From positions 434,001 to 498,000 of the forward strand of contig NZ_MDDR01000034.1 in assembly GCF_001870435.1 (NCBI RefSeq): a stretch of DNA of 64,000 nt. Direction: 5' to 3'. Shown one piece after another: positions 46,114-55,197 of this stretch. The stretch comes from Pseudomonas costantinii (GTDB lineage Bacteria > Pseudomonadota > Gammaproteobacteria > Pseudomonadales > Pseudomonadaceae). Positions within the stretch are counted from its first letter, which is position 1. Every line of letters begins with the position of its first letter. Below the pieces are notes generated by a model. That model was not told the origin of the DNA and ran no database searches. It was given only the letters and a program-made list of their open reading frames with translations. The translations under genes and the position numbers were made by a program.

Positions 46114-46734
46114 ATGACCCACAGCACCGGCACCCTTTACATCATTTCCGCCCCCTCGGGCGCGGGCAAGAGCAGCCTGGTCAAGGCCTTGACCGACGCT
46201 GACGAGCAGATCCGCATCTCGGTCTCCCACACCACCCGCGCCATGCGCCCGGGTGAGGTGAACGGCGTGCACTATCACTTTGTCGAGCGTACCGAGTTCG
46301 TGAAGATGATCGAGCACGGCGACTTCCTGGAGCGCGCCGAAGTATTCGGCAACCTTTACGGCACCTCGCAGAGTCACTTGCAGCAGACCCTGGACGAAGG
46401 CCACGACCTGATCCTGGAAATCGACTGGCAAGGCGCCGAGCAAGTGCGCCAATTGATGCCCAAGGCACGCTCGATCTTCATCCTGCCGCCGTCCCTGCAA
46501 GCGTTGCACCAGCGCCTGACCAACCGTGGCCAGGACAGCGACGAGATCATCGAAGGCCGCATGCGTGAGGCCGTCAGCGAAATGAGCCATTACGTCGACT
46601 ACGACTACCTGATCATCAATGACGATTTTGCCCATGCGCTGGATGATTTGAAGGCGATTTTCCGCACCAATCAGCTCCAGCAAAAGCGTCAACAGCAGCG
46701 TTTCGGCAAATTGCTGGCCGAACTACTCGGTTGA
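46114..46734 (+). CDS. gmk: Guanylate kinase
   Basis: 206 residues. It phosphorylates GMP to GDP. P-loop SAPSGAGKSS near residues 10-19, GMP-binding SHTTRAMRPGEVNGVHYHF and LIIND in the C-terminal half. ATG 46114 is preferred to one 18 bases upstream, because it follows AAGG and matches the known start. It follows yicC as in many proteobacteria. Confidence 0.97.
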   Translation: MTHSTGTLYIISAPSGAGKSSLVKALTDADEQIRISVSHTTRAMRPGEVNGVHYHFVERTEFVKMIEHGDFLERAEVFGNLYGTSQSHLQQTLDEGHDLILEIDWQGAEQVRQLMPKARSIFILPPSLQALHQRLTNRGQDSDEIIEGRMREAVSEMSHYVDYDYLIINDDFAHALDDLKAIFRTNQLQQKRQQQRFGKLLAELLG

Positions 46735-46746
46735 TTGGCTCTTCCC

Positions 46747-46838
46747 AAAACCGCTGCAAGGGCTTTACATTGGCACTTGCAGCGGTTTTACGAAGGCTCG
46801 CGAAAAATCAGCGCTTCCCTAAACGCTGGTGATTTTTT
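46747..46838 (+). terminator. Tandem terminators between gmk and rpoZ
   Basis: First: AAAACCGCTGCAAG (46747-46760) pairs with CTTGCAGCGGTTTT (46776-46789). Second: AAAAATCAGCG pairs with CGCT-GGT-GATTTTT (46803-46837) with a bulge and a T tract. Together they should separate gmk from rpoZ. Confidence 0.75.
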
Positions 46839-46901
46839 AAACTGTTTAGTCCGCTCGCCCAACCGGGCAGCGCGCATCTTGCATTCGCTCCGAGGAATAC
46901 C

Positions 46902-47165
46902 ATGGCCCGCGTAACCGTTGAAGACTGCCTAGAACACGTGGATAACCGCTTTGAGCTGGTCATGCTCTCTACCAAGCGTGCCCGTCAACTGGCCACTGGC
47001 GGCAAAGAGCCCCTGGTCCAGTGGGAAAACGACAAGCCTACCGTTGTAGCCCTGCGTGAAATCGCTGAAGGCCTGATGAGCTACGAGTTCATCGCTAACG
47101 CCGAAATCGTTGAAGACGAACCGCTGTTTGCAGCGTTCGAGGACGAGTCCAACGAGGCCGTCTAA
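46902..47165 (+). CDS. rpoZ: RNA polymerase omega subunit
   Basis: 87 residues. Omega helps assemble beta' and is part of the ppGpp site 1. MARVTVEDCLEHVDNRFELV, KRARQLATGGKEPLVQWEND and VALREIAEGL are clear. Followed by spoT, the ppGpp enzyme, 60 bases away; the pairing is widely conserved. Confidence 0.97.
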   Translation: MARVTVEDCLEHVDNRFELVMLSTKRARQLATGGKEPLVQWENDKPTVVALREIAEGLMSYEFIANAEIVEDEPLFAAFEDESNEAV

Positions 47166-47225
47166 GCCTATGCCTGGTCGACGTAGCACGGCGCGGGGTC
47201 ACAGCCAACGGCAGGAGTTCACACT

Positions 47226-49331
47226 TTGCCGAGCATAGACGCCCTCGCCGATCGCTTATCGGCCTACCTCGGCCCAGACCAGGTCAACCTGGTCCGCCGA
47301 GCGTATTTCTACGCCGAACAAGCCCACGACGGCCAACGCCGCCGCAGTGGCGAAGCGTATGTCACGCATCCCCTTGCGGTGGCAAATATTCTGGCCGACA
47401 TGCACATGGACCATCAAAGCTTGATGGCCGCGATGCTGCATGACGTGATTGAAGACACCGGCATCGCCAAGGAAGCGCTCAGCGCGCAATTTGGCGAAAC
47501 CGTGGCCGAACTGGTCGACGGGGTCAGCAAACTGACCCAGATGAATTTCGAGACCAAGGCCGAAGCCCAGGCGGAAAACTTCCAGAAGATGGCCATGGCC
47601 ATGGCCCGCGATATCCGGGTAATTCTGGTCAAGCTGGCCGACCGGCTGCACAACATGCGCACGCTGGAAGTGCTGTCCGGCGAAAAGCGCCGGCGCATCG
47701 CCAAGGAAACCCTGGAAATCTACGCGCCCATCGCCAACCGGCTGGGCATGCACGCCATTCGTATCGAATTCGAAGACCTCGGTTTCAAGGCCATGCACCC
47801 GATGCGCTCGGCACGCATCTACCAGGCGGTCAAACGCGCCCGGGGCAACCGCAAGGAAATCGTCAACAAGATCGAAGAGTCCCTGAGCCATTGCCTGGCG
47901 ATCGACGAGATTGAAGGCGAGGTCAGTGGTCGGCAAAAACACATCTACGGCATCTACAAGAAGATGCGCGGCAAGCGTCGGGCCTTCAACGAGATCATGG
48001 ACGTGTATGCGTTCCGGATCATCGTCGACAAGGTCGACACCTGCTACCGCGTGCTGGGCGCTGTGCATAATTTGTACAAACCCCTGCCGGGCCGTTTCAA
48101 GGACTACATCGCAATCCCCAAGGCCAACGGCTATCAGTCGCTGCATACCACCCTGTTTGGTATGCATGGGGTGCCGATCGAGATCCAGATCCGCACCCGT
48201 GAAATGGAAGAGATGGCCAACAACGGCATCGCTGCCCATTGGCTGTACAAATCCAGCGGCGACGAGCAGCCAAAAGGCACGCATGCCCGCGCCCGCCAGT
48301 GGGTCAAGGGCGTGCTGGAGATGCAGCAACGTGCCGGCAACTCCCTGGAATTTATCGAAAGCGTGAAGATCGACCTGTTCCCGGACGAGGTCTACGTGTT
48401 CACGCCAAAAGGCCGGATCATGGAGCTGCCCAAAGGCTCCACGGCAGTCGACTTTGCTTACGCAGTGCACACCGACGTCGGCAACAGCTGCATCGCTTGC
48501 CGGATCAACCGCCGCCTGGCCCCGCTGTCGGAACCCCTGCAAAGTGGCTCCACGGTGGAGATCGTCAGCGCACCGGGCGCTCGCCCTAACCCGGCCTGGC
48601 TCAATTTCGTGGTCACCGGCAAGGCGCGCACTCACATCCGCCACGCCCTGAAACTGCAGCGCCGTTCCGAATCCATCAGCCTGGGCGAACGCCTGCTGAA
48701 CAAAGTGCTCAACGGTTTCGACAGTGCCCTGGACAAGATTCCGACCGAGCGCGTGCAAGCGATGCTGCACGAGTATCGCCAGGAAACCATCGAAGACCTG
48801 CTCGAAGACATCGGCCTGGGCAACCGCATGGCCTATGTAGTCGCCCGCCGCCTATTAGGCGAAGGCGAACAGCTGCCGAGCCCCGAAGGCCCGCTGGCAA
48901 TTCGCGGCACCGAGGGCCTGGTGCTCAGCTACGCCAAGTGCTGCACACCGATCCCGGGCGACCCGATTGTCGGCCACCTGTCTGCGGGCAAAGGCATGGT
49001 CGTGCACCTGGACAACTGCCGCAACATCACCGAAATCCGCCACAACCCGGAAAAGTGCATCCAGCTTTCTTGGGCCAAGGATGTCACCGGCGAATTCAAC
49101 GTCGAGCTGCGGGTTGAACTGGAACACCAGCGCGGCTTGATCGCCTTGCTGGCCAGCAGCGTCAACGCGGCCGACGGCAATATCGAGAAAATCAGCATGG
49201 ACGAGCGTGATGGGCGCATCAGCGTGGTCCAGTTGGTGGTCAGCGTGCACGACCGCGTGCACCTGGCCCGCGTGATCAAAAAACTGCGCGCCTTGACCGG
49301 GGTAATCCGCATCACCCGCATGCGTGCCTAA
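47226..49331 (+). CDS. spoT: Bifunctional ppGpp synthetase/hydrolase SpoT
   Basis: 701 residues. HD hydrolase domain (about 20-190) with H72-D73 in HDVIEDT; synthetase domain (about 225-350) with YAFRIIVDKVDTCYRVLG and GYQSLHTTLFG; TGS (about 385-445, VFTPKGRIMELPKGSTAVDF); C-terminal ACT (about 625-700). It sets the stringent alarmone level. The start codon is TTG, 8 bases after GGAG, and gives the N-terminus MPSIDALADRL seen in relatives. Confidence 0.96.
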   Translation: MPSIDALADRLSAYLGPDQVNLVRRAYFYAEQAHDGQRRRSGEAYVTHPLAVANILADMHMDHQSLMAAMLHDVIEDTGIAKEALSAQFGETVAELVDGVSKLTQMNFETKAEAQAENFQKMAMAMARDIRVILVKLADRLHNMRTLEVLSGEKRRRIAKETLEIYAPIANRLGMHAIRIEFEDLGFKAMHPMRSARIYQAVKRARGNRKEIVNKIEESLSHCLAIDEIEGEVSGRQKHIYGIYKKMRGKRRAFNEIMDVYAFRIIVDKVDTCYRVLGAVHNLYKPLPGRFKDYIAIPKANGYQSLHTTLFGMHGVPIEIQIRTREMEEMANNGIAAHWLYKSSGDEQPKGTHARARQWVKGVLEMQQRAGNSLEFIESVKIDLFPDEVYVFTPKGRIMELPKGSTAVDFAYAVHTDVGNSCIACRINRRLAPLSEPLQSGSTVEIVSAPGARPNPAWLNFVVTGKARTHIRHALKLQRRSESISLGERLLNKVLNGFDSALDKIPTERVQAMLHEYRQETIEDLLEDIGLGNRMAYVVARRLLGEGEQLPSPEGPLAIRGTEGLVLSYAKCCTPIPGDPIVGHLSAGKGMVVHLDNCRNITEIRHNPEKCIQLSWAKDVTGEFNVELRVELEHQRGLIALLASSVNAADGNIEKISMDERDGRISVVQLVVSVHDRVHLARVIKKLRALTGVIRITRMRA

Positions 49332-49355
49332 CAGACCTATTACAAGGAGTCACAC

Positions 49356-49736
49356 ATGACCAAGACCGTTATCACCAGCGACAAGGCCCCGGCCGCCATC
49401 GGTACTTACTCCCAGGCGATCAAGGCGGGCAATACCGTCTACATGTCCGGCCAGATCCCGCTGGACCCAAAGACCATGGAACTGGTTGAAGGCTTTGAAG
49501 CCCAGACCGTACAGGTCTTCGAAAACCTCAAGTCGGTTGCTGAAGCTGCCGGTGGTTCGTTCAAAGACATCGTCAAACTGAACATCTTCCTCACCGACCT
49601 GAGCCACTTCGCCAAGGTCAACGAGATCATGGGCAAGTACTTCGAACAACCGTATCCAGCCCGCGCCGCCATCGGCGTTGCCGCTCTGCCAAAGGGCGCG
49701 CAGGTTGAGATGGACGCGATTCTGGTCATCGAGTAA
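49356..49736 (+). CDS. ridA: RidA enamine/imine deaminase
   Basis: 126 residues. Full length canonical RidA: SDKAPAAIGTYSQAIKAGNT, the NIFLTDLSHFAKVNE segment and YPARAAIGVAALPKGAQVE with the active-site Arg. It hydrolyses 2-aminoacrylate and other reactive enamines. 24 bases after spoT with AAGGAG just before the ATG, as in P. aeruginosa, so it may be the last gene of the rpoZ-spoT unit. Confidence 0.97.
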   Translation: MTKTVITSDKAPAAIGTYSQAIKAGNTVYMSGQIPLDPKTMELVEGFEAQTVQVFENLKSVAEAAGGSFKDIVKLNIFLTDLSHFAKVNEIMGKYFEQPYPARAAIGVAALPKGAQVEMDAILVIE

Positions 49737-49792
49737 AACACCCGGCGCAGCCTCTACAGGCTGCGTCGACTTCGTTTTAGAAGGATTTCGTA

Positions 49793-50536
49793 ATGCGCAA
49801 AGCGCTTGTAGCCTCTTCGTTGCTCGCCCTGTTGCTCGGCGGCTGTGCCAGCAACCCCGCAGACCTGGATGTGAGCGGCACCTGGATCAACCAGGCCGCC
49901 ATCGACGCGGCAGCCAAGGGCGGCCCTTTGCGTGAAGCCCTGCAATCCTATGGCCCGAACCTCGAATGGGAGGTCAACACCAAGGCTTCGCAGGCACGCT
50001 ACTACAACGGTTTTGAAGTAGCCGAAGGCAAATTGCTCGGTGAAAAATCCGGCGCCTGGAGCGTCGGCTTCTACGGCAGCTCCGCTACCGAACTCAAGCG
50101 CAAAGGCAAACAACTGCTGCAAGTGGCCAACGATAACGAGCCTGAGCAGCTGTTCGCACGCGCCAAAGACCCGGCTCCAGAAGGCGCGCCATTGGGCGCC
50201 AACTTCGAACGCGCACTGTATGCGGCCTATATGGGCGGCAGTTGGAAGATCACCAACGGCAATAACGAAGGCGCCACCGTCCAGTTCCAGGCCAACGGCC
50301 AGGTGACCGGTTTGCCTGGTGCGGATCAGTATTCGCTGTGCCTGGCAGGCGACTGCGCCTCCATGAGCGGCGGCTACGACAGCATCTGGCTACAACTGAA
50401 CGGCCAGGGCAACCCGTGGATTTTTGCGCGCAAGGGCAAGCAACTGGAAATTTTCCAGGCGGTGAATACTGCACACGCGGACGAAGTGCCTCAGTTCACT
50501 CCCGGGCCACGCCAGTGGTTGCTGGAAAAGCAATAA
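49793..50536 (+). CDS. Conserved lipoprotein of unknown function (PA5340-like)
   Basis: 247 residues. The N-terminus MRKALVASSLLALLLGGCAS is a clear lipobox (LLGGC), so an exported, lipid-anchored protein. Then VSGTWINQAAIDAAAKGGPL and ANDNEPEQLF; the C-terminal half has repeated glycine-rich beta-like stretches (YMGGSWKITNGNNEGATVQF). No known domain recognised. A REPIN follows. Confidence 0.82.
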   Translation: MRKALVASSLLALLLGGCASNPADLDVSGTWINQAAIDAAAKGGPLREALQSYGPNLEWEVNTKASQARYYNGFEVAEGKLLGEKSGAWSVGFYGSSATELKRKGKQLLQVANDNEPEQLFARAKDPAPEGAPLGANFERALYAAYMGGSWKITNGNNEGATVQFQANGQVTGLPGADQYSLCLAGDCASMSGGYDSIWLQLNGQGNPWIFARKGKQLEIFQAVNTAHADEVPQFTPGPRQWLLEKQ

Positions 50537-50554
50537 CCAGCATCACATAGATCT

Positions 50555-50651
50555 AAATGTGGGAGCTGGCTTGCCTGCGATGACGGTGTCACATCAAAAA
50601 GAGATGTTGACTGATAAACCGCTATCGCAGGCAAGCCAGCCTCCCACATTT
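50555..50651. repeat. REPIN of the GTGGGAGCTGGCTTGCC type
   Basis: Arms AAATGTGGGAGCTGGCTTGC (start of 50555-50581) and ATCGCAGGCAAGCCAGCCTC (start of 50624-50651) pair almost fully. The loop is unlike that at 42.3 kb. It lies between convergent genes. Confidence 0.87.
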
Positions 50652-50662
50652 TTGACCGCGCT

Positions 50663-51514
50663 TCAGCCCTTCAAGATCGCTGCGTACCCTTCGCGATAAC
50701 TCGGATAGGTCGGCACCCAGCCCAGCGCTTTAGCCCGAGCATTACTGCATTGCTTGCTACCGGCCCGCCGCACACTCGCGTCGTCCGCCCACTCAGTCAC
50801 GCCCAAGTATTCGCGCAACCAGCCCACAACGTCCGCCAATGGCGCGGGCGCATCGTCGACGCCGATGTAGACCTTGTCCAGCGAACCGCCCTGCTCCACG
50901 TGCCGCAGCAAAAAGGCCAGCAAGCCCGCCGCGTCATCCGCGTGAATCCGGTTGCCATATAAAGGCGGATCGATCGCCACGCGATAGCCCTGGCGCACCT
51001 GGGTCAATAGCCACTCACGGCCCGGGCCGTAAATCCCGGTCAATCGCACGATGCTCGCCGGGATACCGCTGCTGAGCGCTACTTGCTCGGCTTCCAGCAT
51101 TACCTGCCCGGAATAGCCTTGCGCTTGGGTGTCGGACGCTTCGTCGACCCACTCGCCATTCTGCTGCCCATACACACTGCTGCTGGACACAAACAGCAAG
51201 TGCTTGGGCTCCTGGCCGTAGTCGTTCAGCCACTCCAACACATGCTGCAACCCTTGCACATAAGCCGCGCGGTAACCGGCCTCGTCGTGGTCAGTCGCGG
51301 CGGCGCAGTACACCAGGTAATCCACCCCGCCGATTGGCCAAGTGTCAGGGCAATCTTTTTTGAACAGGTCGCCGGCGATGCCGATCACCCCCTTGGGAAG
51401 CCGCGAAATATCGCGCCGCAGGCCATGAACCTCCCATTCCGAGGCCAGCAATTGGCTAGCCAGCCGACTACCCACATCGCCGCAACCGGCAATCACAACA
51501 GAAGGCGCAGACAT
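50663..51514 (-). CDS. NAD-dependent epimerase/dehydratase-like SDR protein (YeeZ-like)
   Basis: 283 residues. N-terminal Rossmann fold with VVIAGCGDVGSRLASQLLAS; SSSSVYGQQNGEW resembles the catalytic serine region of extended SDRs, and GIYGPGREWLL follows. The canonical YxxxK is not seen: the tyrosine in YSGQVMLEAE has no lysine four residues on, as in YeeZ-type proteins. Enzyme activity therefore uncertain. GGAG 7 bases before ATG 51514 sets the start. Confidence 0.85.
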   Translation of the reverse strand: MSAPSVVIAGCGDVGSRLASQLLASEWEVHGLRRDISRLPKGVIGIAGDLFKKDCPDTWPIGGVDYLVYCAAATDHDEAGYRAAYVQGLQHVLEWLNDYGQEPKHLLFVSSSSVYGQQNGEWVDEASDTQAQGYSGQVMLEAEQVALSSGIPASIVRLTGIYGPGREWLLTQVRQGYRVAIDPPLYGNRIHADDAAGLLAFLLRHVEQGGSLDKVYIGVDDAPAPLADVVGWLREYLGVTEWADDASVRRAGSKQCSNARAKALGWVPTYPSYREGYAAILKG

Positions 51515-51584
51515 CACAAAACTCCATTCTTAAAGGCGCAGATTAGCCGCCGGACATGACCAGCGGCCAGCAAAAGGACAAATT

Positions 51585-51611
51585 AAGTAACTGTATTACT
51601 TTTGTTAACAA
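51585..51611. promoter_or_regulatory. Palindromes upstream of exbB
   Basis: AAGTAA-CTGTA-TTACTT (51585-51601) and TTGTTAACAA (51602-51611) lie side by side about 100 bases before exbB. Neither resembles a Fur box. They are possible operators of an unnamed factor. Confidence 0.3.
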
Positions 51612-51703
51612 GAATTACTTGCAATAATGACCGCCCATTTGTCCTCGGCCCTCCCAGGGTCTGGCAGGACGATCACTCATTTTTCCTCTCAGGTCCGGCC
51701 AGC

Positions 51704-52672
51704 ATGACACGTAATACAAACCCCGCTTCGCCAACCAAGCTTCACAGCCCATCCCGCGCTTGGCGTGCGATTGCTGCGATGCTGTTCAGCGTACTGCTGG
51801 CGCCGACCGCCGCATTCGCTGATGCCACTGCTCCAACTGCGCCGGTTGCTGCCGAGCACAATGCAGCCACCCCGGCCGCTCCAGCCGCCACCGACCCGGC
51901 CCTGGCTGCAAACCCAGCCGCTGCCGATGAGGGCGGTGTCGTTCTGGAAGAAGACAACACCCTGGGCATGGCCCATGACCTGTCGCCGTGGGGCATGTAC
52001 CAGAACGCTGACGTGGTGGTGAAAGCCGTGATGATCGGCCTGGCCATCGCCTCGATCATTACCTGGACCATCTGGATCGCCAAAGGCTTCGAGCTGCTGG
52101 GCGCCAAACGCCGTCTGCGCACTGAAATCGTCCACCTGAAAAAAGCCACCACCCTCAAGGAAGCCAGCGACACCGCGACCAAGAAGGGCACCCTGGCCAA
52201 CCTGCTGGTACACGACGCGCTGGAAGAAATGCGCCTGTCAGCCAATACCCGCGAAAAAGAAGGCATCAAGGAACGCGTCAGCTTCCGCCTTGAGCGCCTG
52301 GTTGCTGCCTGCGGTCGCAACATGAGCAGCGGCACCGGCGTGCTGGCTACCATCGGTTCCACCGCGCCTTTCGTCGGCCTGTTCGGTACCGTTTGGGGCA
52401 TCATGAACAGCTTTATCGGCATCGCCAAAACCCAGACCACCAACCTCGCCGTCGTTGCCCCAGGCATCGCCGAAGCCCTGCTGGCAACCGCCCTGGGCCT
52501 GGTTGCCGCGATTCCTGCGGTGGTGATCTACAACGTCTTCGCCCGTTCGATTGCCGGCTACAAGGCTCAGGTATCGGACGCGTCGGCGGAAGTCCTGCTG
52601 CTGGTCAGCCGCGACCTCGATCACCTGCCTACCGAGCGCAGCTCGCAACCGCACATGGTGAAAGTGGGGTAA
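51704..52672 (+). CDS. exbB: Biopolymer transport protein ExbB
   Basis: 322 residues, long for ExbB because of an N-terminal signal (IAAMLFSVLLAPTAAFADA) and an Ala/Pro-rich linker (about 40-75). Three membrane helices follow; LFGTVWGIMNSFIGI and LLATALGLVAAIPAVVIYNV are the pore-forming segments. ExbB is the pentamer of the TonB motor. The ATG at 51704 has AGGTCC about 8 bases upstream, and the preceding open frame is not homologous. Seven bases between its stop and exbD. Confidence 0.95.
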   Translation: MTRNTNPASPTKLHSPSRAWRAIAAMLFSVLLAPTAAFADATAPTAPVAAEHNAATPAAPAATDPALAANPAAADEGGVVLEEDNTLGMAHDLSPWGMYQNADVVVKAVMIGLAIASIITWTIWIAKGFELLGAKRRLRTEIVHLKKATTLKEASDTATKKGTLANLLVHDALEEMRLSANTREKEGIKERVSFRLERLVAACGRNMSSGTGVLATIGSTAPFVGLFGTVWGIMNSFIGIAKTQTTNLAVVAPGIAEALLATALGLVAAIPAVVIYNVFARSIAGYKAQVSDASAEVLLLVSRDLDHLPTERSSQPHMVKVG

Positions 52673-52678
52673 TCGGCC

Positions 52679-53104
52679 ATGGGCCTGCATTTGAATCAAG
52701 GCGACGACGAACTCGTCGAGAACCACGAAATCAACGTCACGCCGTTTATCGACGTGATGCTGGTGCTGCTGATCATCTTCATGGTGGCCGCACCGCTGGC
52801 CACCGTGGACATCAAGGTCGACCTGCCCGCGTCCAGCGCCAAGCCTGCGCCGCGGCCGGAGAAACCGGTATTCCTCAGCGTCAAGGCAGACCAACGCCTG
52901 TTCCTGGGTGAAGAAGAAGTCAAAACCGAAACCCTGGGCCCGGTGCTCGACGCCAAGACCCAAGGCAAGAAAGACACGACGATCTTCTTCCAGGCCGACA
53001 AAGGCGTGGACTACGGCGACCTGATGAGTGTGATGGATGCCCTGCGGGCAGCCGGCTACCTCAAGGTAGGCCTGGTCGGACTTGAGACGGCAGCCAAGAA
53101 ATGA
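52679..53104 (+). CDS. exbD: Biopolymer transport protein ExbD
   Basis: 141 residues. A single membrane helix (about 23-43) carries the essential proton-path D25 in NVTPFIDVMLVLLI. The periplasmic domain runs from about 50. It overlaps tonB by four bases (ATGA), so translation is coupled. Confidence 0.97.
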   Translation: MGLHLNQGDDELVENHEINVTPFIDVMLVLLIIFMVAAPLATVDIKVDLPASSAKPAPRPEKPVFLSVKADQRLFLGEEEVKTETLGPVLDAKTQGKKDTTIFFQADKGVDYGDLMSVMDALRAAGYLKVGLVGLETAAKK

Positions 53105-53850
53105 TCACGACGCGCCACAAACTGACGCGTTATGGCACCAGCCTCGCCGTCGTGCTGGGCGTGCACGCTGTCGCGATCATCATCGCGCTCCAATGGTCCG
53201 CGCCGCGCCCGGTCGTGCTGCCACCGGCCGCCATGGTCATCGACCTGGCGCCGATGCCGGCACCGCCGCCTCCGGCACCGCCCAAGGTGATCACGCCGCC
53301 GCAACCGCCTGCACCGGTGGAAGAGTTGCCTTTGCCGAAACTGGCCGAGGCGCCCAAGCCAACGATCCAGGTGCCCAAGCCGGTCAAGCCTAAACCCAAA
53401 CCCCAGCCGCCCAAGCCTGTGGAGAAGAAGCCCGAGCCGCCCAAGGAGAAACCTTCCGAGGAGCCGCCGAGCGAAACCCCACCGACCAATGCGCCTGCGG
53501 AAAAGTCGGCGCAGCCCGTCCCTGGCCCATCGCCACAACAGGTAGCGGCCAAGGCTTCCTGGGAAGGCAGCCTGCTGGCGCACTTGCAGAAGTACAAGAA
53601 GTACCCGCCAGGCGCCCAACAAAGTGGCAAGGAAGGCCTGAACCGCTTGCGCTTCGTGGTCGATGGCGAAGGCAATGTGCTGTCCTACGAGTTGGTGGGC
53701 CGCTCCGGCAACGCCGACCTGGACCGCGCGACCCTGGACATGATCCGTCGTGCACAGCCACTGCCCAAACCGCCGGCCGACATGTTGAAAGGCGGCAGCA
53801 TCGAAATCGTCGCACCGTTCGTTTACAACATCGAAAAACGTCGCCGGTAA
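53101..53850 (+). CDS. tonB: TonB energy transducer
   Basis: 249 residues. An N-terminal anchor helix (about 14-33, VVLGVHAVAIIIALQW, with the conserved His), a Pro/Lys-rich spacer (about 45-140, VPKPVKPKPKPQPPKPVEKK) and a C-terminal domain (about 160-249, ending VAPFVYNIEKRRR). It carries the ExbB/D energy to outer-membrane receptors. A GC-rich hairpin follows the gene. Confidence 0.96.
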   Translation: MITTRHKLTRYGTSLAVVLGVHAVAIIIALQWSAPRPVVLPPAAMVIDLAPMPAPPPPAPPKVITPPQPPAPVEELPLPKLAEAPKPTIQVPKPVKPKPKPQPPKPVEKKPEPPKEKPSEEPPSETPPTNAPAEKSAQPVPGPSPQQVAAKASWEGSLLAHLQKYKKYPPGAQQSGKEGLNRLRFVVDGEGNVLSYELVGRSGNADLDRATLDMIRRAQPLPKPPADMLKGGSIEIVAPFVYNIEKRRR

Positions 53851-53856
53851 TCCCCA

Positions 53857-53882
53857 CCGTGGGCACCCTTGGGTGCCCACGG
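53857..53882. terminator. Hairpin after tonB
   Basis: CCGTGGGCACCC-TT-GGGTGCCCACGG, 12-base arms, with no T tract after it. It may end the exbB-exbD-tonB mRNA or protect its 3' end. Confidence 0.6.
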
Positions 53883-53958
53883 CAGTTACGTCCCTTCCCG
53901 CTCTCTCCCCGCAACCTGAACCGTGATTGAACAGAACGACAACTGTCTCGATCTTCAC

Positions 53959-54008
53959 TTGTAACATTTTAATACAAAGCCAATTATCCGCGAATCATTC
54001 TCATTAGC
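53959..54008 (+). promoter_or_regulatory. Promoter with Fur box of the iron operon
   Basis: TTGTAA (53959-53964), 17 bases, AATTAT (53982-53987). Just after the -10, GCGAATCATTCTCATTAGC (53990-54008) matches 14 of 19 positions of the Fur consensus when read on the minus strand (GCTAATGAGAATGATTCGC). It would cover the start point and block the promoter when iron is plentiful. Confidence 0.7.
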
Positions 54009-54019
54009 GGACGTTCGGC

Positions 54020-54355
54020 ATGCCCAACCTCTCCCGCCTGGCTCTCGCCCTACTGACTTTTCCCGTCGCTGCCCATGCGGATCAGTTGGTCACCCTGGTG
54101 ATTCAGAACCACACCTTTACCCCTTCAAGCTTTGAGGTGCCTGCGGGCGAGCGTTTTCGTATTCAGCTCACCAGCCATGACGAGAGCGTGGACGAATTCG
54201 AAAGTTATGACCTGAAGTTCGAAAAAATCATCGTCCCCGGCAACACCATTACGGTCTTTGCCGGCCCCTTGCATCCCGGCACCTACACCTTTTTCGATGA
54301 CTACCACCCGGACCAGGCCAAAGGCACGGTCACTGCCGTCGCGGCCAAGGAGTAA
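54020..54355 (+). CDS. ftrB: Periplasmic cupredoxin-fold protein of the FTR1 iron operon (FtrB-like)
   Basis: 111 residues with a signal peptide (LALALLTFPVAAHA) and a cupredoxin-like domain: VIQNHTFTPSSFEVPAGERF, then PGTYTFFDDYHP. It lacks the usual Cys-His-Met copper set in this order, like FtrB relatives. It is thought to work with P19 in oxidising or handing over ferrous iron to the permease. First gene of three; the next begins 3 bases after its stop. Symbol by analogy with Bordetella ftrABCD. Confidence 0.85.
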   Translation: MPNLSRLALALLTFPVAAHADQLVTLVIQNHTFTPSSFEVPAGERFRIQLTSHDESVDEFESYDLKFEKIIVPGNTITVFAGPLHPGTYTFFDDYHPDQAKGTVTAVAAKE

Positions 54356-54358
54356 GCC

Positions 54359-55168
54359 ATGCTGGCGTGCCTGTTGATTGTGTTTCGTGAAGTGCTGGAA
54401 GCAGGAATTATCGTGGGTATCGTCATGGCCGCCACCCAAGGCCTGGCCCGCCGCGAACTGTTCATTGGCGGCGGGATCGCTGCCGGGGTACTCGGCGCAG
54501 GCATTCTGGCGCTGTTCACCGGAGCAATCACCCAAGCCCTGGAAGGTTTCGGCCAGGAAATTTTCAACGCCGCCATTCTGATCGTGGCGGTGTTCATGCT
54601 CGGCTGGCACAACCTGTGGATGGCCAGCCACGGCCGGGAACTAGCGGCTCAACTGCGCAGTGCCGGCAACGCGGTGCTGCGCGGCGAAAAATCCCTCTGG
54701 GCGCTGGCGGTGGTCATCACCGTGGCGGTGCTGCGCGAGGGTTCGGAAATCGTGCTGTTCCTCTACGGCATTGCCGCATCGACCCAAACCAGCCCGCTGA
54801 CGATGCTGGTCGGTGGCGTGCTTGGCATTGTTCTGGGGGCGGCACTGTCCTGGCTGCTGTATCGCGGCCTGGTCGCCATCAGCCTCAAGCGGCTGTTTTC
54901 GATCACCGGCTGGATGATCGCCCTGCTTGCCGCCGGAATGGCCGGGCGAGCGGCGGCGATCCTGGCCGGCATCGACTTGATTCCTGCCTGGGGCTACCAG
55001 CTCTGGGATACCTCCTGGCTGGTGTCCGACGCCAGCCTCACCGGCAGAGCGCTGCAAGCGCTGGTGGGCTATACCGACCGACCGCTGGGTGTCCAGTTGG
55101 TCGCTTGGGTGGTCACGCTTCTGCTCCTGGTGATGGGTAATCGATTGATTCATTCACGCCCGACGTGA
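54359..55168 (+). CDS. ftrC: FTR1 family iron permease (FtrC-like)
   Basis: 269 residues, about seven helices. Two REXXE iron-binding motifs are intact: REVLE (near residue 10) and REGSE (near residue 127). Such permeases move iron across the inner membrane. Starts 3 bases after the cupredoxin gene and ends 29 bases before the P19 gene. Confidence 0.95.
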   Translation: MLACLLIVFREVLEAGIIVGIVMAATQGLARRELFIGGGIAAGVLGAGILALFTGAITQALEGFGQEIFNAAILIVAVFMLGWHNLWMASHGRELAAQLRSAGNAVLRGEKSLWALAVVITVAVLREGSEIVLFLYGIAASTQTSPLTMLVGGVLGIVLGAALSWLLYRGLVAISLKRLFSITGWMIALLAAGMAGRAAAILAGIDLIPAWGYQLWDTSWLVSDASLTGRALQALVGYTDRPLGVQLVAWVVTLLLLVMGNRLIHSRPT

Positions 55169-55197
55169 TCACACTCACCCTGCCTAGGAGCTTCCCC

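Noticed and set aside
51541..51703. Fur box in front of exbB
   Set aside because: The AT-rich stretch ATTACTTGCAATAATG has some Fur flavour but fewer than half the consensus positions match in any register.
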